Positions 1 through 9,215 of a stretch of DNA of 33,503 nt are shown here, in pieces. The notes under the pieces are model-generated. The model saw only the letters and a list, made by a program, of their open reading frames with translations, did not search any database and was not told where the DNA came from. The stretch spans positions 1 to 33,503 of the forward strand of contig CAMCYL010000025.1 of the NCBI GenBank assembly GCA_945883905.1. The letters are read 5' to 3'. The translations under genes were made by a program, and so were the position numbers. The DNA is from Akkermansia muciniphila. Its GTDB lineage: Bacteria > Verrucomicrobiota > Verrucomicrobiia > Methylacidiphilales > CAMAQI01. Numbering within the stretch: the first letter of the stretch is position 1; every line of letters begins with the position of its first letter.

Positions 1-48
1 AGAAACGATTCGCTCGATTATCCCTCCATTGACTCCCCCCGATCCCCA

Positions 49-80
49 GCGCATTTCGAATCCTAAAGGATTCGATGCGC
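49..80. repeat. long imperfect hairpin upstream of uvrA
   Basis: The arms GCGCA (49-53) plus TCGAATCC (56-63) pair with GGATTCGA (68-75) plus TGCGC (76-80) around a TAAA loop, with only a two-base TT bulge on the left arm. The stem is 13 bp in total. It lies near the window edge, in the gap before uvrA. It could be a terminator of an upstream gene, but no T-run follows; a palindromic intergenic repeat is equally possible. The first 54 bases on the minus strand are open from an ATG, which is too short to call a gene. Confidence 0.55.
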
Positions 81-119
81 TCCCCTATGCATTCAATCCA
101 TCCCTAAAGGGACGGGGAC

Positions 120-143
120 TTCCGAAAACTTTAGTTTTCGGAA
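120..143. repeat. perfect 11-bp hairpin upstream of uvrA
   Basis: TTCCGAAAACT (120-130) and AGTTTTCGGAA (133-143) are exact reverse complements separated by two bases. The same core, GTTTTCGG against CCGAAAAC, recurs as a hairpin at 27642-27663 in front of the LTA-synthase-like gene. No U-tract follows directly, so terminator function is unproven. Confidence 0.5.
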
Positions 144-153
144 TTGCTGAGGA

Positions 154-181
154 TTGACTTTATTATTCAAAAGAATAATAA
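154..181 (+). promoter_or_regulatory. candidate uvrA promoter with palindrome in the spacer
   Basis: A -35-like TTGACT (154-159) is followed after 16 bases by a -10-like TAATAA (176-181). Almost the whole spacer is a perfect palindrome, TATTATTC (161-168), AAAA, GAATAATA (173-180). A dyad with this geometry between the promoter elements is where a repressor would bind, and uvrA is commonly DNA-damage regulated. The link to any particular regulator is inference, and AT-rich DNA gives promoter-like matches by chance. Confidence 0.35.
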
Positions 182-270
182 AAATTATATAAGATCCACT
201 GGATTTAAAGGAGAAAAGAGGGAGTATGCATTTTTGAAGGATAAAAGAATGGAAAAAGAATGGATTTGAA

Positions 271-3200
271 ATGAATTTAAAATCGAAATCGAAGTCATTG
301 AGCGCTTCATCAAGCGGGCTAATTTTATCTAAGCTCGCGACCTGTATCTCTGTTCAAGGAGCGCGTCATCACAACTTAAAGAATGTGAATCTCTCAATTC
401 CTTTACATCAACTCACCGTGGTGACGGGGTTGAGTGGATCGGGAAAATCGACTTTAGCCTTTGATACCCTTTATGCGGAGGGTCAGCGTCGTTATGTGGA
501 GACCTTTTCCCCTTATACGCGTCAATTTTTAGAACGAATGGATAAACCGGAGGTTGATCGGATAGAGGGACTTCCCCCTGCTATTGCGATTCAACAAACG
601 AATTCGGTCAAGACCTCTCGTAGTACTGTTGGAACCATGACAGAGATTGCGGATCATTTAAAGGTTTTGATGCCGAAGATCTCAACACTATTTTGTCCGA
701 AATGTGATCGAGAGATTCACCCTTATTCGGTGATTGAAATCATTGAGGCGATTCAGAAAAAAGGAGTGGGTCCTTGGCTTGTCGGATTTTCAGTTTCTGT
801 CCCAGAAACAATGAACGTGGATCTGGTTTTGGATGAACTACGAAGCCAAGGTTTTCATCGATTATTCCATCAGGAGAAGGTTTTGCGTTTGGATGAAGCG
901 ACTCCTGAAAGCTTGAAAATGGATCGATCGTTGTGGGTGATTTTGGATCGAGTTTCGGTCACAGAGCGAGTACGATTTAAGGAGTCGGTGGAACGGGGAT
1001 TGGAATTTGGCAAAGGAGTAGTTCTTTTCCGTGAAGCCGCCCACCCTTCTGAAGAGAGAGAGATCCGTTATTCGAATCGCTGGTATTGTCCTGATGATCG
1101 AATTGATTTTAAGGAACCGACCCCCGCTCTTTTCTCTTTTAATAATCCTGTGGGGGCCTGTCCCTCTTGTAAGGGATTTGGACGAGTCGTTGAGATCGAT
1201 TACGATAAGGCGATTCCGGATCATCGTTTGACCTTGGCCTCTGGTGTGATTAAGCCTTTTCAGACCCCCTCATTTGAGGATTGTCAAAAAGATCTCATTC
1301 GCTTTGCGAAGTCGAAGAAGATTCCACTGGATATTGCCTTCGATCAGCTCAAGGCGGAACATCGTCAATGGGTCATTGAAGGGGATCCGGAGTTTGAGGA
1401 GGGGGAGTGGACGAAGCGTTGGTATGGGGTGAAAGGTTTTTTTCGATGGTTGGAGAGTAAGTCGTATAAGATGCATGTCCGTGTTTTACTTTCGAAATAT
1501 CGGACCTATCTCCCCTGTGAAAGTTGTCGGAGCGGACGGTTTCAGCCGGAGACCTTAAATTTTCAGGTAAAGCAACTTTTTGAGAACAGTTCACGATGGA
1601 CACTTCCTCAGTTGAATCAATTGCCGATGGATCGAGCGATTCAGTTTTTTGATTCCTTAGCGATTTCGAAGCAGGATCCGGGAGCGGAACAAATACGGAA
1701 GGAGATCCTGGCTCGTTGTCGCTACTTAACGGAGGTGGGACTTGGTTATTTGACTTTAGATCGATCGACTCGTGGTCTCTCTGGTGGAGAGGTCCAGAGA
1801 GTAAATCTAACCTCTTGTCTAGGGAACTCCTTAGTCAATACCCTCTTCGTTTTGGATGAGCCGAGTGTCGGACTTCATCCGCGTGATATTCATCAGCTTG
1901 TTGGAGTGCTTCATCGTTTACGCGATCGGGGGAATACAGTTGTGGTGGTGGAACATGAAGAAAGTGTGATGCGATCGGCAGATCATTTAGTGGATATGGG
2001 ACCGCTTCGTGGAGAGCAAGGGGGAGAGGTCGTTTTTTCAGGGACCTATCGCGATCTTTTAAAAAACCGCGATTCTTTAACCTCTCAGTATTTACGAGGG
2101 GAAAAAACAATTTCTGTTCCGAAGAAACGACGAAATCTCGAACAAAGTCCACGATTGATCGTTGAAAAAGCGAGCGAACATAATTTGAAGGGGATCGATG
2201 TTTCGATTCCATTGAAGGGACTTATTGTCGTTACCGGAGTCAGTGGATCTGGGAAAAGCTCTTTGATTCATCATGTCCTTGCTCCTCGTTTAGAGATGGC
2301 ATTAAAATTCGGTCATGCGGAGGGGATTCAAGGCACGGATGCCGTGCAAAGTTTTGTTACAGTCGATCAATCCCCGTTGACAAAAAGTTCCCGCTCAAAT
2401 CCCGCTCTTTATTTGGGAATTTATGATGATATCCGAACCCTTTTTGCGGAGACGGAGGAGGCGAAACGAGAAGGATTTACCGCCTCTCATTTTTCCTTTA
2501 ATTCCAGTTTAGGGCGCTGTGAGCGTTGTGCGGGGACAGGATTTGAAAAAATTGAGATGCAATTTCTGGCGGATGTTCATGTGATCTGTCCGATCTGTAA
2601 TGGAAAACGATTTCAAAATTTAGTGTTGCAGATTCCTTATCAGGGAAAAACAGTGGACCAGGTATTAGCGATGACCGTTCATGAAGCCTTGCTCTTTTTT
2701 GGTAACGGTTATGAGCAGATGGAATCAACCCAGCAACGTCGCAGTGGACGGATTCTTTCCGGTTTAAAACTTCTATCAGAGGTGGGGCTGGAATATCTCC
2801 GACTCGGACAGCCGCTGAGTCAACTTTCTGGGGGAGAGGCACAAAGAATTAAGCTGCTGAGTTATTTACATGGATTGAAATTGGAGAGTGAACAAGGGGC
2901 GATTCGGCGGGAGAATTCCGGTGCGGGAACCAGTCGTGTGATTTTACTCGATGAACCGACGACGGGACTTCATTTTGAGGATATTCGGTTGTTGCTCCTC
3001 CTCTTTCATCGAATGGTAGATCAAGGGGATTCAGTGATCATTATTGAACATAATCTGGATGTGATCAAAAATGCAGATTGGGTGATTGACCTCGGTCCGG
3101 AGGGGGGAGAGCAAGGAGGAACGATTATTGCTGCGGGGAGACCGGAGGAGATCGCGAAGAACTCGAAAAGTCACACGGGTCGATTTTTAAAAGAAAAATT

Positions 3201-5841
3201 ACAATCGGGAGTAGAGGCGAAAAAAGAGAAGGAGAACTACTCTAAAAAGCCTCCTTCTCCTCCGAAGCAAATCGAGATTCGTGGGGCACGACATCATAAT
3301 CTTAAAAATATCGATCTCGATATTCAACTGAATGAGATCACTGTTTTTACAGGATTAAGCGGTTCTGGAAAATCGACATTGGCCTTTGATCTGCTTTTTT
3401 CAGAGGGACAACGTCGCTATTTAGATAGTCTCAATGCCTTCGCCCGACAATTCGTTGAACAGATGGAGAAACCGGATGTCGATCGGGTCACGGGGATTCC
3501 TCCCGCGGTGGCGATTGAACAACGACTCACTCAAGGGGGGGGCAAGAGTACTGTTTCGACGGTCACGGAGATTCATCAATTTCTAAGGCTTTTATATTCG
3601 AAGCTAGCGACTCCGTATGACCCTCAAACGGGGGAGGAGGCACAAAGACAATCCCTTGATGAGATTTCAGAGAAAATCGATACAATGCTAAAAAAAGGGG
3701 AGTTAACCTTAGTCGCTCCGTTGATCAAGGGGAGAAAAGGCATTCATACCGAGCTTGCGGCTTGGGCTTTAAAAAACAAATATCCTTACTTGCGAGTCGA
3801 TGGAAAGTGGATCGAACCGCAAAAATTTAAAGCTCTTGATCGATTTAAAGAGCACAGCATTGATTTAATTCTCGGCAATCTTTCGAAGAAACTAGAGCCG
3901 GCAAAACGGCGAGATTTGATTCAAAAAGCAGTGACTCTTGGGAAAGGAGTTTGCTCGGTGATCGATTCGAAAAGTGTGGAACGACTTTTTAGTACGCACT
4001 ATGCCTGCTCTAAAAGTGGACGTTCGTTTGAGGAACTTGATCCTCGACTCTTCTCCTTTAACTCCCCCCATGGGTGGTGTCCGACCTGCCAAGGATTCGG
4101 AAGAGTGGCGGAGATGAAGACTCAAGGGGAAACGGCTTTAGAGATCGAGGTTGAGATTGAACAACGGATGGAGTCGAAGGCAGAGGGGGAGGAGAGTATC
4201 CTTTGTCCTGATTGCCAAGGGTCTCGTCTGAATGAGATTGCGCGGGCGGTTCGACTTCCTTATGGAGCGAAGGTGAAGAATCAAGGAAGAAGTTTGCCGG
4301 AGTTGGGGGAACTTTCGATTGAAGAGGCTTTTACGTTTATTCAAACAATCAAGCTTGTGGGGCGAGAGGCTGCGATCGCTCAAGATATTTTGCCGGAGAT
4401 TGAACAACGACTGGGGTTTCTGATTGAGGTCGGATTGGGGTATTTGACCTTAAATCGGGGATCAAAAACCCTTTCTGGGGGAGAGTCGCAGCGGATTCGA
4501 TTGGCGGCTCAGCTTGGAACCAATCTTCAAGGTGTCCTTTACGTGTTAGATGAGCCGACCATTGGACTTCATCCACAGGATAATGATCGGCTGTTAAAAT
4601 CCCTTCAACTTCTTCGTGATAAAGGGAACACCTTGGTCATCGTTGAACATGATGAAGAGACGATGAAGATTGCAGATCGGATTATTGATCTTGGTCCTGG
4701 GGCGGGAATCCATGGAGGAAAGATTATTGCGGATGGCACTTGGAAGCGGTTGATCGCTCAAAAGGGATCGATTACCGGTCATCTCCTCGGAAATCCGCTC
4801 AAACATCCGTTTCAAGGAAAACGTCGAGAACCTCAAGGAAGCTATCGGATCACTCAAGCGACTACTCACAATCTTAAAAATTTAAATATCGATTTACCAC
4901 TTCGTGTTCTCAACGTGATTTGTGGCGTGAGCGGCTCTGGGAAAAGTACGTTGATCCATGAGGTTTTAAAGCCGAGAATCAGTGCGGCGATTGCTAAAAA
5001 AGCGAAAATTCCCTTTGATGCAGTGATTGAGGTCGATCAATCTCCGATCGGAAAAACCTCTCGTTCAACCCCTGCGACCTATTTAGGAATTATGGATCGA
5101 CTTCGAGCTCTTTATGCTCAGATTCCGCTTGCCCGTCAGCGGGGCTATAGTGCGAGTCGATTCTCTTTTAATACCAAAGGAGGACGCTGTGAGGTTTGTC
5201 AGGGCCAAGGGGATATTAAGATTGAGATGTCTTTTATGCCCTCCTTTCATGCTCCTTGTGAATCCTGTTTAGGTAAACGATTTAATCAAGAGACCTTAGA
5301 GATTCATTATCGAGAGAAATCAATCGCTGATCTTTTATCTCTTTCGGTCGATGAAGCGGTCGTTTTGTTTGAATCTCAATCCGATATTCGAATTCCTTTA
5401 GAGCTCATGCGAGATATTGGGTTGGGATATCTGACTTTGGGACAAAAAAGTTCAACGCTTTCGGGAGGGGAGTCGCAACGGATTAAAATGGTGGCAGCAT
5501 TGACGGAATCGTTACAACAACAGGATAAAATTCGGATGCGATCGAGACAAGGGGTCCCGCACCATCTCTATCTTTTAGAGGAACCGACGATTGGATTACA
5601 TATGTCGGATGTTGAGAAACTCCTGAGAGTTTTTCATCGTTTAGTCGATCTCGGACATACGGTCGTTGTGATTGAACATCATCTCGATGTGATCGCTGAG
5701 GCGGATTGGCTTTTGGAGCTAGGGCCAGTTGGAGGAGAGAGGGGAGGGTATCTGATTGCCGAGGGAACGCCGGAGACAATCGTCAAAAAGAAAACAGCAA
5801 CGTCGCGATTTTTAAAAGAGATTTTAGATCGTTCCCCCTAG
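271..5841 (+). CDS. uvrA: double-length UvrA, excinuclease ABC subunit A (tandem fusion)
   Basis: DNA-damage recognition ATPase of nucleotide excision repair, acting with UvrB and UvrC. At 1856 aa it is about twice the usual ~940 aa: two complete UvrA units are joined, the second starting near residue 1000 after a Lys/Pro-rich linker. Four ABC ATPase sites are visible: Walker A G(L/V)SGSGKS(T/S) near residues 55, 658, 1031 and 1556, signature LSGGE near 501, 853, 1401 and 1731, and Walker B near 529, 892, 1426 and 1770. Zinc-type CxxC pairs include C142/C145 and C297/C300, plus the GRCERC and GRCEVC modules. In the second unit the first CxxC pair is missing, and the fourth Walker B reads LLEEP instead of LLDEP (Glu at 1770). 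Tandem UvrA proteins are known in Chlamydiae. The start has only a weak upstream purine run. Confidence 0.96.
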   Translation: MNLKSKSKSLSASSSGLILSKLATCISVQGARHHNLKNVNLSIPLHQLTVVTGLSGSGKSTLAFDTLYAEGQRRYVETFSPYTRQFLERMDKPEVDRIEGLPPAIAIQQTNSVKTSRSTVGTMTEIADHLKVLMPKISTLFCPKCDREIHPYSVIEIIEAIQKKGVGPWLVGFSVSVPETMNVDLVLDELRSQGFHRLFHQEKVLRLDEATPESLKMDRSLWVILDRVSVTERVRFKESVERGLEFGKGVVLFREAAHPSEEREIRYSNRWYCPDDRIDFKEPTPALFSFNNPVGACPSCKGFGRVVEIDYDKAIPDHRLTLASGVIKPFQTPSFEDCQKDLIRFAKSKKIPLDIAFDQLKAEHRQWVIEGDPEFEEGEWTKRWYGVKGFFRWLESKSYKMHVRVLLSKYRTYLPCESCRSGRFQPETLNFQVKQLFENSSRWTLPQLNQLPMDRAIQFFDSLAISKQDPGAEQIRKEILARCRYLTEVGLGYLTLDRSTRGLSGGEVQRVNLTSCLGNSLVNTLFVLDEPSVGLHPRDIHQLVGVLHRLRDRGNTVVVVEHEESVMRSADHLVDMGPLRGEQGGEVVFSGTYRDLLKNRDSLTSQYLRGEKTISVPKKRRNLEQSPRLIVEKASEHNLKGIDVSIPLKGLIVVTGVSGSGKSSLIHHVLAPRLEMALKFGHAEGIQGTDAVQSFVTVDQSPLTKSSRSNPALYLGIYDDIRTLFAETEEAKREGFTASHFSFNSSLGRCERCAGTGFEKIEMQFLADVHVICPICNGKRFQNLVLQIPYQGKTVDQVLAMTVHEALLFFGNGYEQMESTQQRRSGRILSGLKLLSEVGLEYLRLGQPLSQLSGGEAQRIKLLSYLHGLKLESEQGAIRRENSGAGTSRVILLDEPTTGLHFEDIRLLLLLFHRMVDQGDSVIIIEHNLDVIKNADWVIDLGPEGGEQGGTIIAAGRPEEIAKNSKSHTGRFLKEKLQSGVEAKKEKENYSKKPPSPPKQIEIRGARHHNLKNIDLDIQLNEITVFTGLSGSGKSTLAFDLLFSEGQRRYLDSLNAFARQFVEQMEKPDVDRVTGIPPAVAIEQRLTQGGGKSTVSTVTEIHQFLRLLYSKLATPYDPQTGEEAQRQSLDEISEKIDTMLKKGELTLVAPLIKGRKGIHTELAAWALKNKYPYLRVDGKWIEPQKFKALDRFKEHSIDLILGNLSKKLEPAKRRDLIQKAVTLGKGVCSVIDSKSVERLFSTHYACSKSGRSFEELDPRLFSFNSPHGWCPTCQGFGRVAEMKTQGETALEIEVEIEQRMESKAEGEESILCPDCQGSRLNEIARAVRLPYGAKVKNQGRSLPELGELSIEEAFTFIQTIKLVGREAAIAQDILPEIEQRLGFLIEVGLGYLTLNRGSKTLSGGESQRIRLAAQLGTNLQGVLYVLDEPTIGLHPQDNDRLLKSLQLLRDKGNTLVIVEHDEETMKIADRIIDLGPGAGIHGGKIIADGTWKRLIAQKGSITGHLLGNPLKHPFQGKRREPQGSYRITQATTHNLKNLNIDLPLRVLNVICGVSGSGKSTLIHEVLKPRISAAIAKKAKIPFDAVIEVDQSPIGKTSRSTPATYLGIMDRLRALYAQIPLARQRGYSASRFSFNTKGGRCEVCQGQGDIKIEMSFMPSFHAPCESCLGKRFNQETLEIHYREKSIADLLSLSVDEAVVLFESQSDIRIPLELMRDIGLGYLTLGQKSSTLSGGESQRIKMVAALTESLQQQDKIRMRSRQGVPHHLYLLEEPTIGLHMSDVEKLLRVFHRLVDLGHTVVVIEHHLDVIAEADWLLELGPVGGERGGYLIAEGTPETIVKKKTATSRFLKEILDRSP

Positions 5842-5898
5842 CTCCTATCCCAATAATCTTCCCTTGCAAAATCATAAAGCGGTGCTTTTTTCTCATTC

Positions 5899-6219
5899 AT
5901 GAATCATTTTATTAAATATTACTGGATCGTTTTTGGGTTACTTTGTGCAATCGGAGGTTGGATGGGCTATTATAAAGCGGGATCAATTATCTCCTTGATT
6001 GCCGGAGGACTCTGTGGAGTGATTTTGATCTATTCCGGCTTTTGCTCCAGTGTTGCCCCTCGGCGTGCCGCTATTTTGGCGCTTATTATTTCGATCGTAT
6101 TGCTCTCACGATTTATTCCGACCTATATTCAAAAGCAGAAACCGATGCCGGCAATTCCGGTGATAGTTCTCAGTCTGTTTAGTGCCAGTTTGGCGATCGT
6201 TCGCTATCGAAAAAATTAG
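5899..6219 (+). CDS. TMEM14 family small membrane protein
   Basis: A 106-aa protein with about four hydrophobic segments and the glycine-rich pattern GGWMGYYKAGSIISLIAGG near the N terminus, which is typical of the TMEM14/UPF0136 family. Bacterial members have no firmly established function; eukaryotic ones are mitochondrial membrane proteins. The product should be an inner-membrane protein with short loops and a basic C terminus (RYRKN). It follows uvrA by 57 nt on the same strand and might be read through from it, but no Shine-Dalgarno is evident at the ATG. Length matches the family, so no truncation is suspected. Confidence 0.8.
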   Translation: MNHFIKYYWIVFGLLCAIGGWMGYYKAGSIISLIAGGLCGVILIYSGFCSSVAPRRAAILALIISIVLLSRFIPTYIQKQKPMPAIPVIVLSLFSASLAIVRYRKN

Positions 6220-6299
6220 TTTCTCTCTATCCGGGCGACCAGGTTTCTGATTACAGAATCGCGGTTTTTTTAACAATAAGGATTGGTTTTATAAAAAGT

Positions 6300-6340
6300 T
6301 TGACATCGATATTAATGACGATATAAATGGTCGTTATTAA
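6300..6340 (+). promoter_or_regulatory. promoter with overlapping inverted repeat before the sulfate-binding gene
   Basis: A consensus -35 TTGACA (6300-6305) is followed after 16 bases by TATAAA (6322-6327). An inverted repeat, TTAATGACGA (6312-6321) against TCGTTATTAA (6331-6340), matches 9 of 10 pairs and brackets the -10 element, an operator-like arrangement. The downstream ATG is at 6355. Sulfur-responsive control would make sense for the gene, but no specific regulator can be named from the sequence. Confidence 0.55.
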
Positions 6341-6354
6341 CGATTAAGATACTC

Positions 6355-7368
6355 ATGAACTTTTTTTCTTCTATGTTTCGGTTATTAGCATTGCTCCTCA
6401 CATTTCTGAGTGGGATTGCATTCGTGCAGACAAAAGAGATCTCGTTATTAAATGTTTCCTATGACCCAACGAGGGAGCTTTTTAGTGATTACAATGAGGT
6501 TTTTAAGCGTTACTGGAAGAATAAGTGCGGTGATGAGATTCAGGTGAATCAATCTCATGGGGGTTCAGGAAAACAGGCTCGTTCGGTGATTGATGGATTG
6601 GATGCAGATGTGGTGACGTTGGCGTTAGGGGGAGATATCGATTTTATTGCTGAAAAAGGAAAATTGATTCCTTCCGATTGGCAAAAAAAACTACCTTATA
6701 ATAGTACTCCTTACACCTCGACGATTGTTTTTTTAGTCCATAAAGGAAATCCGAAAGGAATCAAAGATTGGAATGATTTAATTCAATCCGGAGTTCAAGT
6801 GATTATGCCCAATCCGAAAACATCTGGAGGGGCACGATGGATCATTCTTGCTGCTTATCATGATGCTCTTGAGAAGAATAAAGGGGATGAGCGGAAGGCA
6901 AAGATCTTTTTGAAGGAGTTGATTAAAAATGTTCCGGTTCTTGATGCCGGGGCGAGGGGATCGATGACGACCTTTGTTGAGCGAGGAATTGGGGAGGTCC
7001 TTTTAGCTTGGGAGAACGAAGCGATGCTCGTCACGGATACTTTCGGGAAGGAGAAATTTGAAATTGTAACCCCTCCGACCAGTATTTTAGCGGAGCCCTC
7101 TGTAGCACTTGTGGAGCGAGTTGCAAAACGACGAGGGACCATGGAGATGGGAAAGGCTTATCTTGAATATCTTTATTCGGATGAGGGACAGCGAATTGTG
7201 GTGAAACATCACTATCGTCCGCGAGATCAAAAAATTGCGGAAGAGTTTTCAAAAAAGTTTTCTTCCTTAAAACTTTTTACAATTGATGAAGCCTTTGGCG
7301 GGTGGAGTCAGGTCAATCGGAAGTTTTTTGCTGAAGGTGGAATTTATGATCAGATTTCGATGCCTTAA
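6355..7368 (+). CDS. periplasmic sulfate-binding protein
   Basis: Substrate-binding component of a sulfate/thiosulfate ABC importer, 337 aa, close to the family length. A hydrophobic signal peptide spans about residues 7-25. Family signatures are clear: [10 protein letters not shown] near 34-42, [16 protein letters not shown] near 68-82, and [10 protein letters not shown] near 153-162. Permease and ATPase genes (cysT, cysW, cysA) normally follow, but here the next gene is prfC, so the binding protein is an orphan and must work with a transporter encoded elsewhere. A second in-frame ATG at 6373 would also leave a signal peptide; neither ATG has a good Shine-Dalgarno. An inverted repeat over the promoter suggests regulated expression. 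Sbp and CysP cannot be separated by eye. Confidence 0.93.
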   Translation: MNFFSSMFRLLALLLTFLSGIAFVQTKEISLLNVSYDPTRELFSDYNEVFKRYWKNKCGDEIQVNQSHGGSGKQARSVIDGLDADVVTLALGGDIDFIAEKGKLIPSDWQKKLPYNSTPYTSTIVFLVHKGNPKGIKDWNDLIQSGVQVIMPNPKTSGGARWIILAAYHDALEKNKGDERKAKIFLKELIKNVPVLDAGARGSMTTFVERGIGEVLLAWENEAMLVTDTFGKEKFEIVTPPTSILAEPSVALVERVAKRRGTMEMGKAYLEYLYSDEGQRIVVKHHYRPRDQKIAEEFSKKFSSLKLFTIDEAFGGWSQVNRKFFAEGGIYDQISMP

Positions 7369-7476
7369 AGATCATTTGTTTTCACCGTAAGGGGTCTTGA
7401 AAATCAAAGTTATTTTTTCTCAAAATCTCGATCTTGCCTTGTGAGGATGAAAAACCTAAAGAGAGAGGATGATCAA

Positions 7477-7560
7477 ATGCACTCTCATTCTTCCATTGGC
7501 TGTCGAACGACGGCAGAGGCTTTGATCTTATTGAACTTTGGATTTTTGTATGTCAATTGA
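7477..7560 (+). CDS. possible 27-aa leader ORF overlapping the prfC start
   Basis: An ATG at 7477 is preceded by GAGAGG eight bases upstream and opens a 27-codon frame ending in TGA at 7558-7560, so it overlaps the prfC ATG (7550) by 11 nt in another frame. The prfC start itself has no Shine-Dalgarno, so translational coupling through this ORF would be a way to start prfC. The peptide matches nothing I recognise. It could equally be chance, since the frame is short. Confidence 0.25.
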   Translation: MHSHSSIGCRTTAEALILLNFGFLYVN

Positions 7561-9193
7561 ACCCCCTTTGATCTCCCCCGCTGTTGCCCAACGTGAAATT
7601 GGCAGACGACGAACTTTTGCGATTATTTCTCATCCGGATGCTGGTAAAACAACATTAACAGAGAAATTCCTTCTTTATGGAGGGGCGGTTCAGCTCGCTG
7701 GAAGTATTAAAGCGAAGAAAAATCAACGTGCAACGACCAGTGATTGGATGGAGCTCGAAAAACAGCGGGGAATTTCGGTCTCTTCAACCGTGCTTCAATT
7801 CGAATACAACGGTTGTTGTGTGAATTTACTCGATACCCCTGGTCACAAAGATTTTTCCGAAGATACCTATCGAGTTCTCTCCGCCGTTGATGCGGCGATT
7901 ATGGTGATCGATGGGGGAAAAGGAATTGAGAGTCAAACCCGCAAGCTTTTTGAAGTATGTCGTCAACGTGGGGTTCCGATTTTTACTTTTATGAATAAGA
8001 TGGATCGAAGCACCCGTCCCCCTTTAGAGCTCTGTGATGAGTTAGAGAGTGTTCTCGGAATTCATGCCTGTCCGTTGAATTGGCCCTTAGGCGATGGAGC
8101 AGAATTTAAAGGGATTTTTGATCGACAAAAAAAGGAGTTTCATCTTTTTGAGAAAACACCTCAAGGGGCATACGCTGCTCCGTTAGAGGTAAAAGGGATT
8201 GAAGATGAATCGGTAAGATCGATTCTTCCCCCTGATGTTTACCAACGCGTTTGCCATGAGCTTGAACTTCTCGATGGAGCGGGAGCAGAATTTGATGTGG
8301 AACAGATTCGACGGGGAAAGATCTCCCCCGTTTTCTTTGGAAGTGCCGCGAATAATTTTGGAATCCAATTCTTACTCGATCGTTTTTTAGAACTCGCTCC
8401 CCCCCCTGCGGCTCGGCGTTCGATCGGAGGGATGGTGGAGCCTACGGCCCCTCGATTCTCCGGTTTTGTTTTTAAGATTCAGGCCAATATGAATCCTAAG
8501 CATCGCGATCGGATTACTTTTATTCGGATTGTCTCAGGACTTTTTGAACGAGATATGGATGTCACGAATCAACGCAGTGGAAAGTTGATTCGACTTTCGA
8601 ATTCCCAACGGCTATTTGCGCAAGAGCGAGAGACAGTGAATGAGGCGTGGGCAGGGGATGTGGTCGGGATTGCAGGAAATCACGATTTTCAAATCGGAGA
8701 TACGTTGAGTATTGATCCAGGGCTTGAGTTTCAAGAGATTCCCCGTTTTGCCCCTGAATGTTTTGCCTCTCTCCATAATACGAGTACCGCAAAATACAAA
8801 CGATTCCGAGAGGGTTTAGAACAACTTTTAAAAGAGGGGGTCGCTCAGGCCTTCGATATTCCTGGTCATATTCAACGGGTTCCTCTGCTCGGGGCTGTTG
8901 GTCCTCTTCAATATGATGTCCTTAAATTTCGATTGGAAAGTGAATATGGGGCCGAATGTCGTGTGGAGATGGAGAGTTGGAAACTCGTTCGCTGGATTCG
9001 ATTAAAAAAAGAGCTCCCGACAGCAAAGGGAGAGGTTAAACTTGATCTGCCTAGCCAGTCGGTGGAGGTCGTTGATGCTTATGGATCCAAGGCTGTTTTA
9101 TTCACGAGTCCTTGGTCGATCAAGTATTTTGAAGATCAGAATCCCTCTTGGGAAACAAGTGTGACCCCTTTCAAGGGAGAGGCGAGAAATTGA
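7550..9193 (+). CDS. prfC: peptide chain release factor 3 (RF3 GTPase)
   Basis: Translational GTPase that removes RF1/RF2 from the ribosome after peptide release. The 547-aa product has all G motifs: SHPDAGKTT (G1), DTPGHKDF (G3) and NKMD (G4), followed by the EF-Tu-like domain 2 and the RF3 C-terminal domain (for example GPLQYDVLKFRLESEYGAE). A TTG four codons upstream (7538) is possible; the ATG at 7550 is preferred because family members begin shortly before the REIGRRRTFAIISHPDAG segment. RF3 runs about 525-530 aa, so the length is normal. No Shine-Dalgarno is seen at this ATG. A small overlapping ORF upstream may supply coupling. It stands apart from the sulfate-binding gene by 181 nt. 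Confidence 0.95.
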   Translation: MSIEPPLISPAVAQREIGRRRTFAIISHPDAGKTTLTEKFLLYGGAVQLAGSIKAKKNQRATTSDWMELEKQRGISVSSTVLQFEYNGCCVNLLDTPGHKDFSEDTYRVLSAVDAAIMVIDGGKGIESQTRKLFEVCRQRGVPIFTFMNKMDRSTRPPLELCDELESVLGIHACPLNWPLGDGAEFKGIFDRQKKEFHLFEKTPQGAYAAPLEVKGIEDESVRSILPPDVYQRVCHELELLDGAGAEFDVEQIRRGKISPVFFGSAANNFGIQFLLDRFLELAPPPAARRSIGGMVEPTAPRFSGFVFKIQANMNPKHRDRITFIRIVSGLFERDMDVTNQRSGKLIRLSNSQRLFAQERETVNEAWAGDVVGIAGNHDFQIGDTLSIDPGLEFQEIPRFAPECFASLHNTSTAKYKRFREGLEQLLKEGVAQAFDIPGHIQRVPLLGAVGPLQYDVLKFRLESEYGAECRVEMESWKLVRWIRLKKELPTAKGEVKLDLPSQSVEVVDAYGSKAVLFTSPWSIKYFEDQNPSWETSVTPFKGEARN

Positions 9194-9215
9194 TCTTTAG
9201 ACCCCTTTTTCATTC

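Noticed and set aside
2-157. Open frame on plus from the window edge to a TGA at 155-157
   Set aside because: It runs straight through two hairpins, matches no family, and its codons differ from the neighbouring genes; noncoding DNA is more likely.
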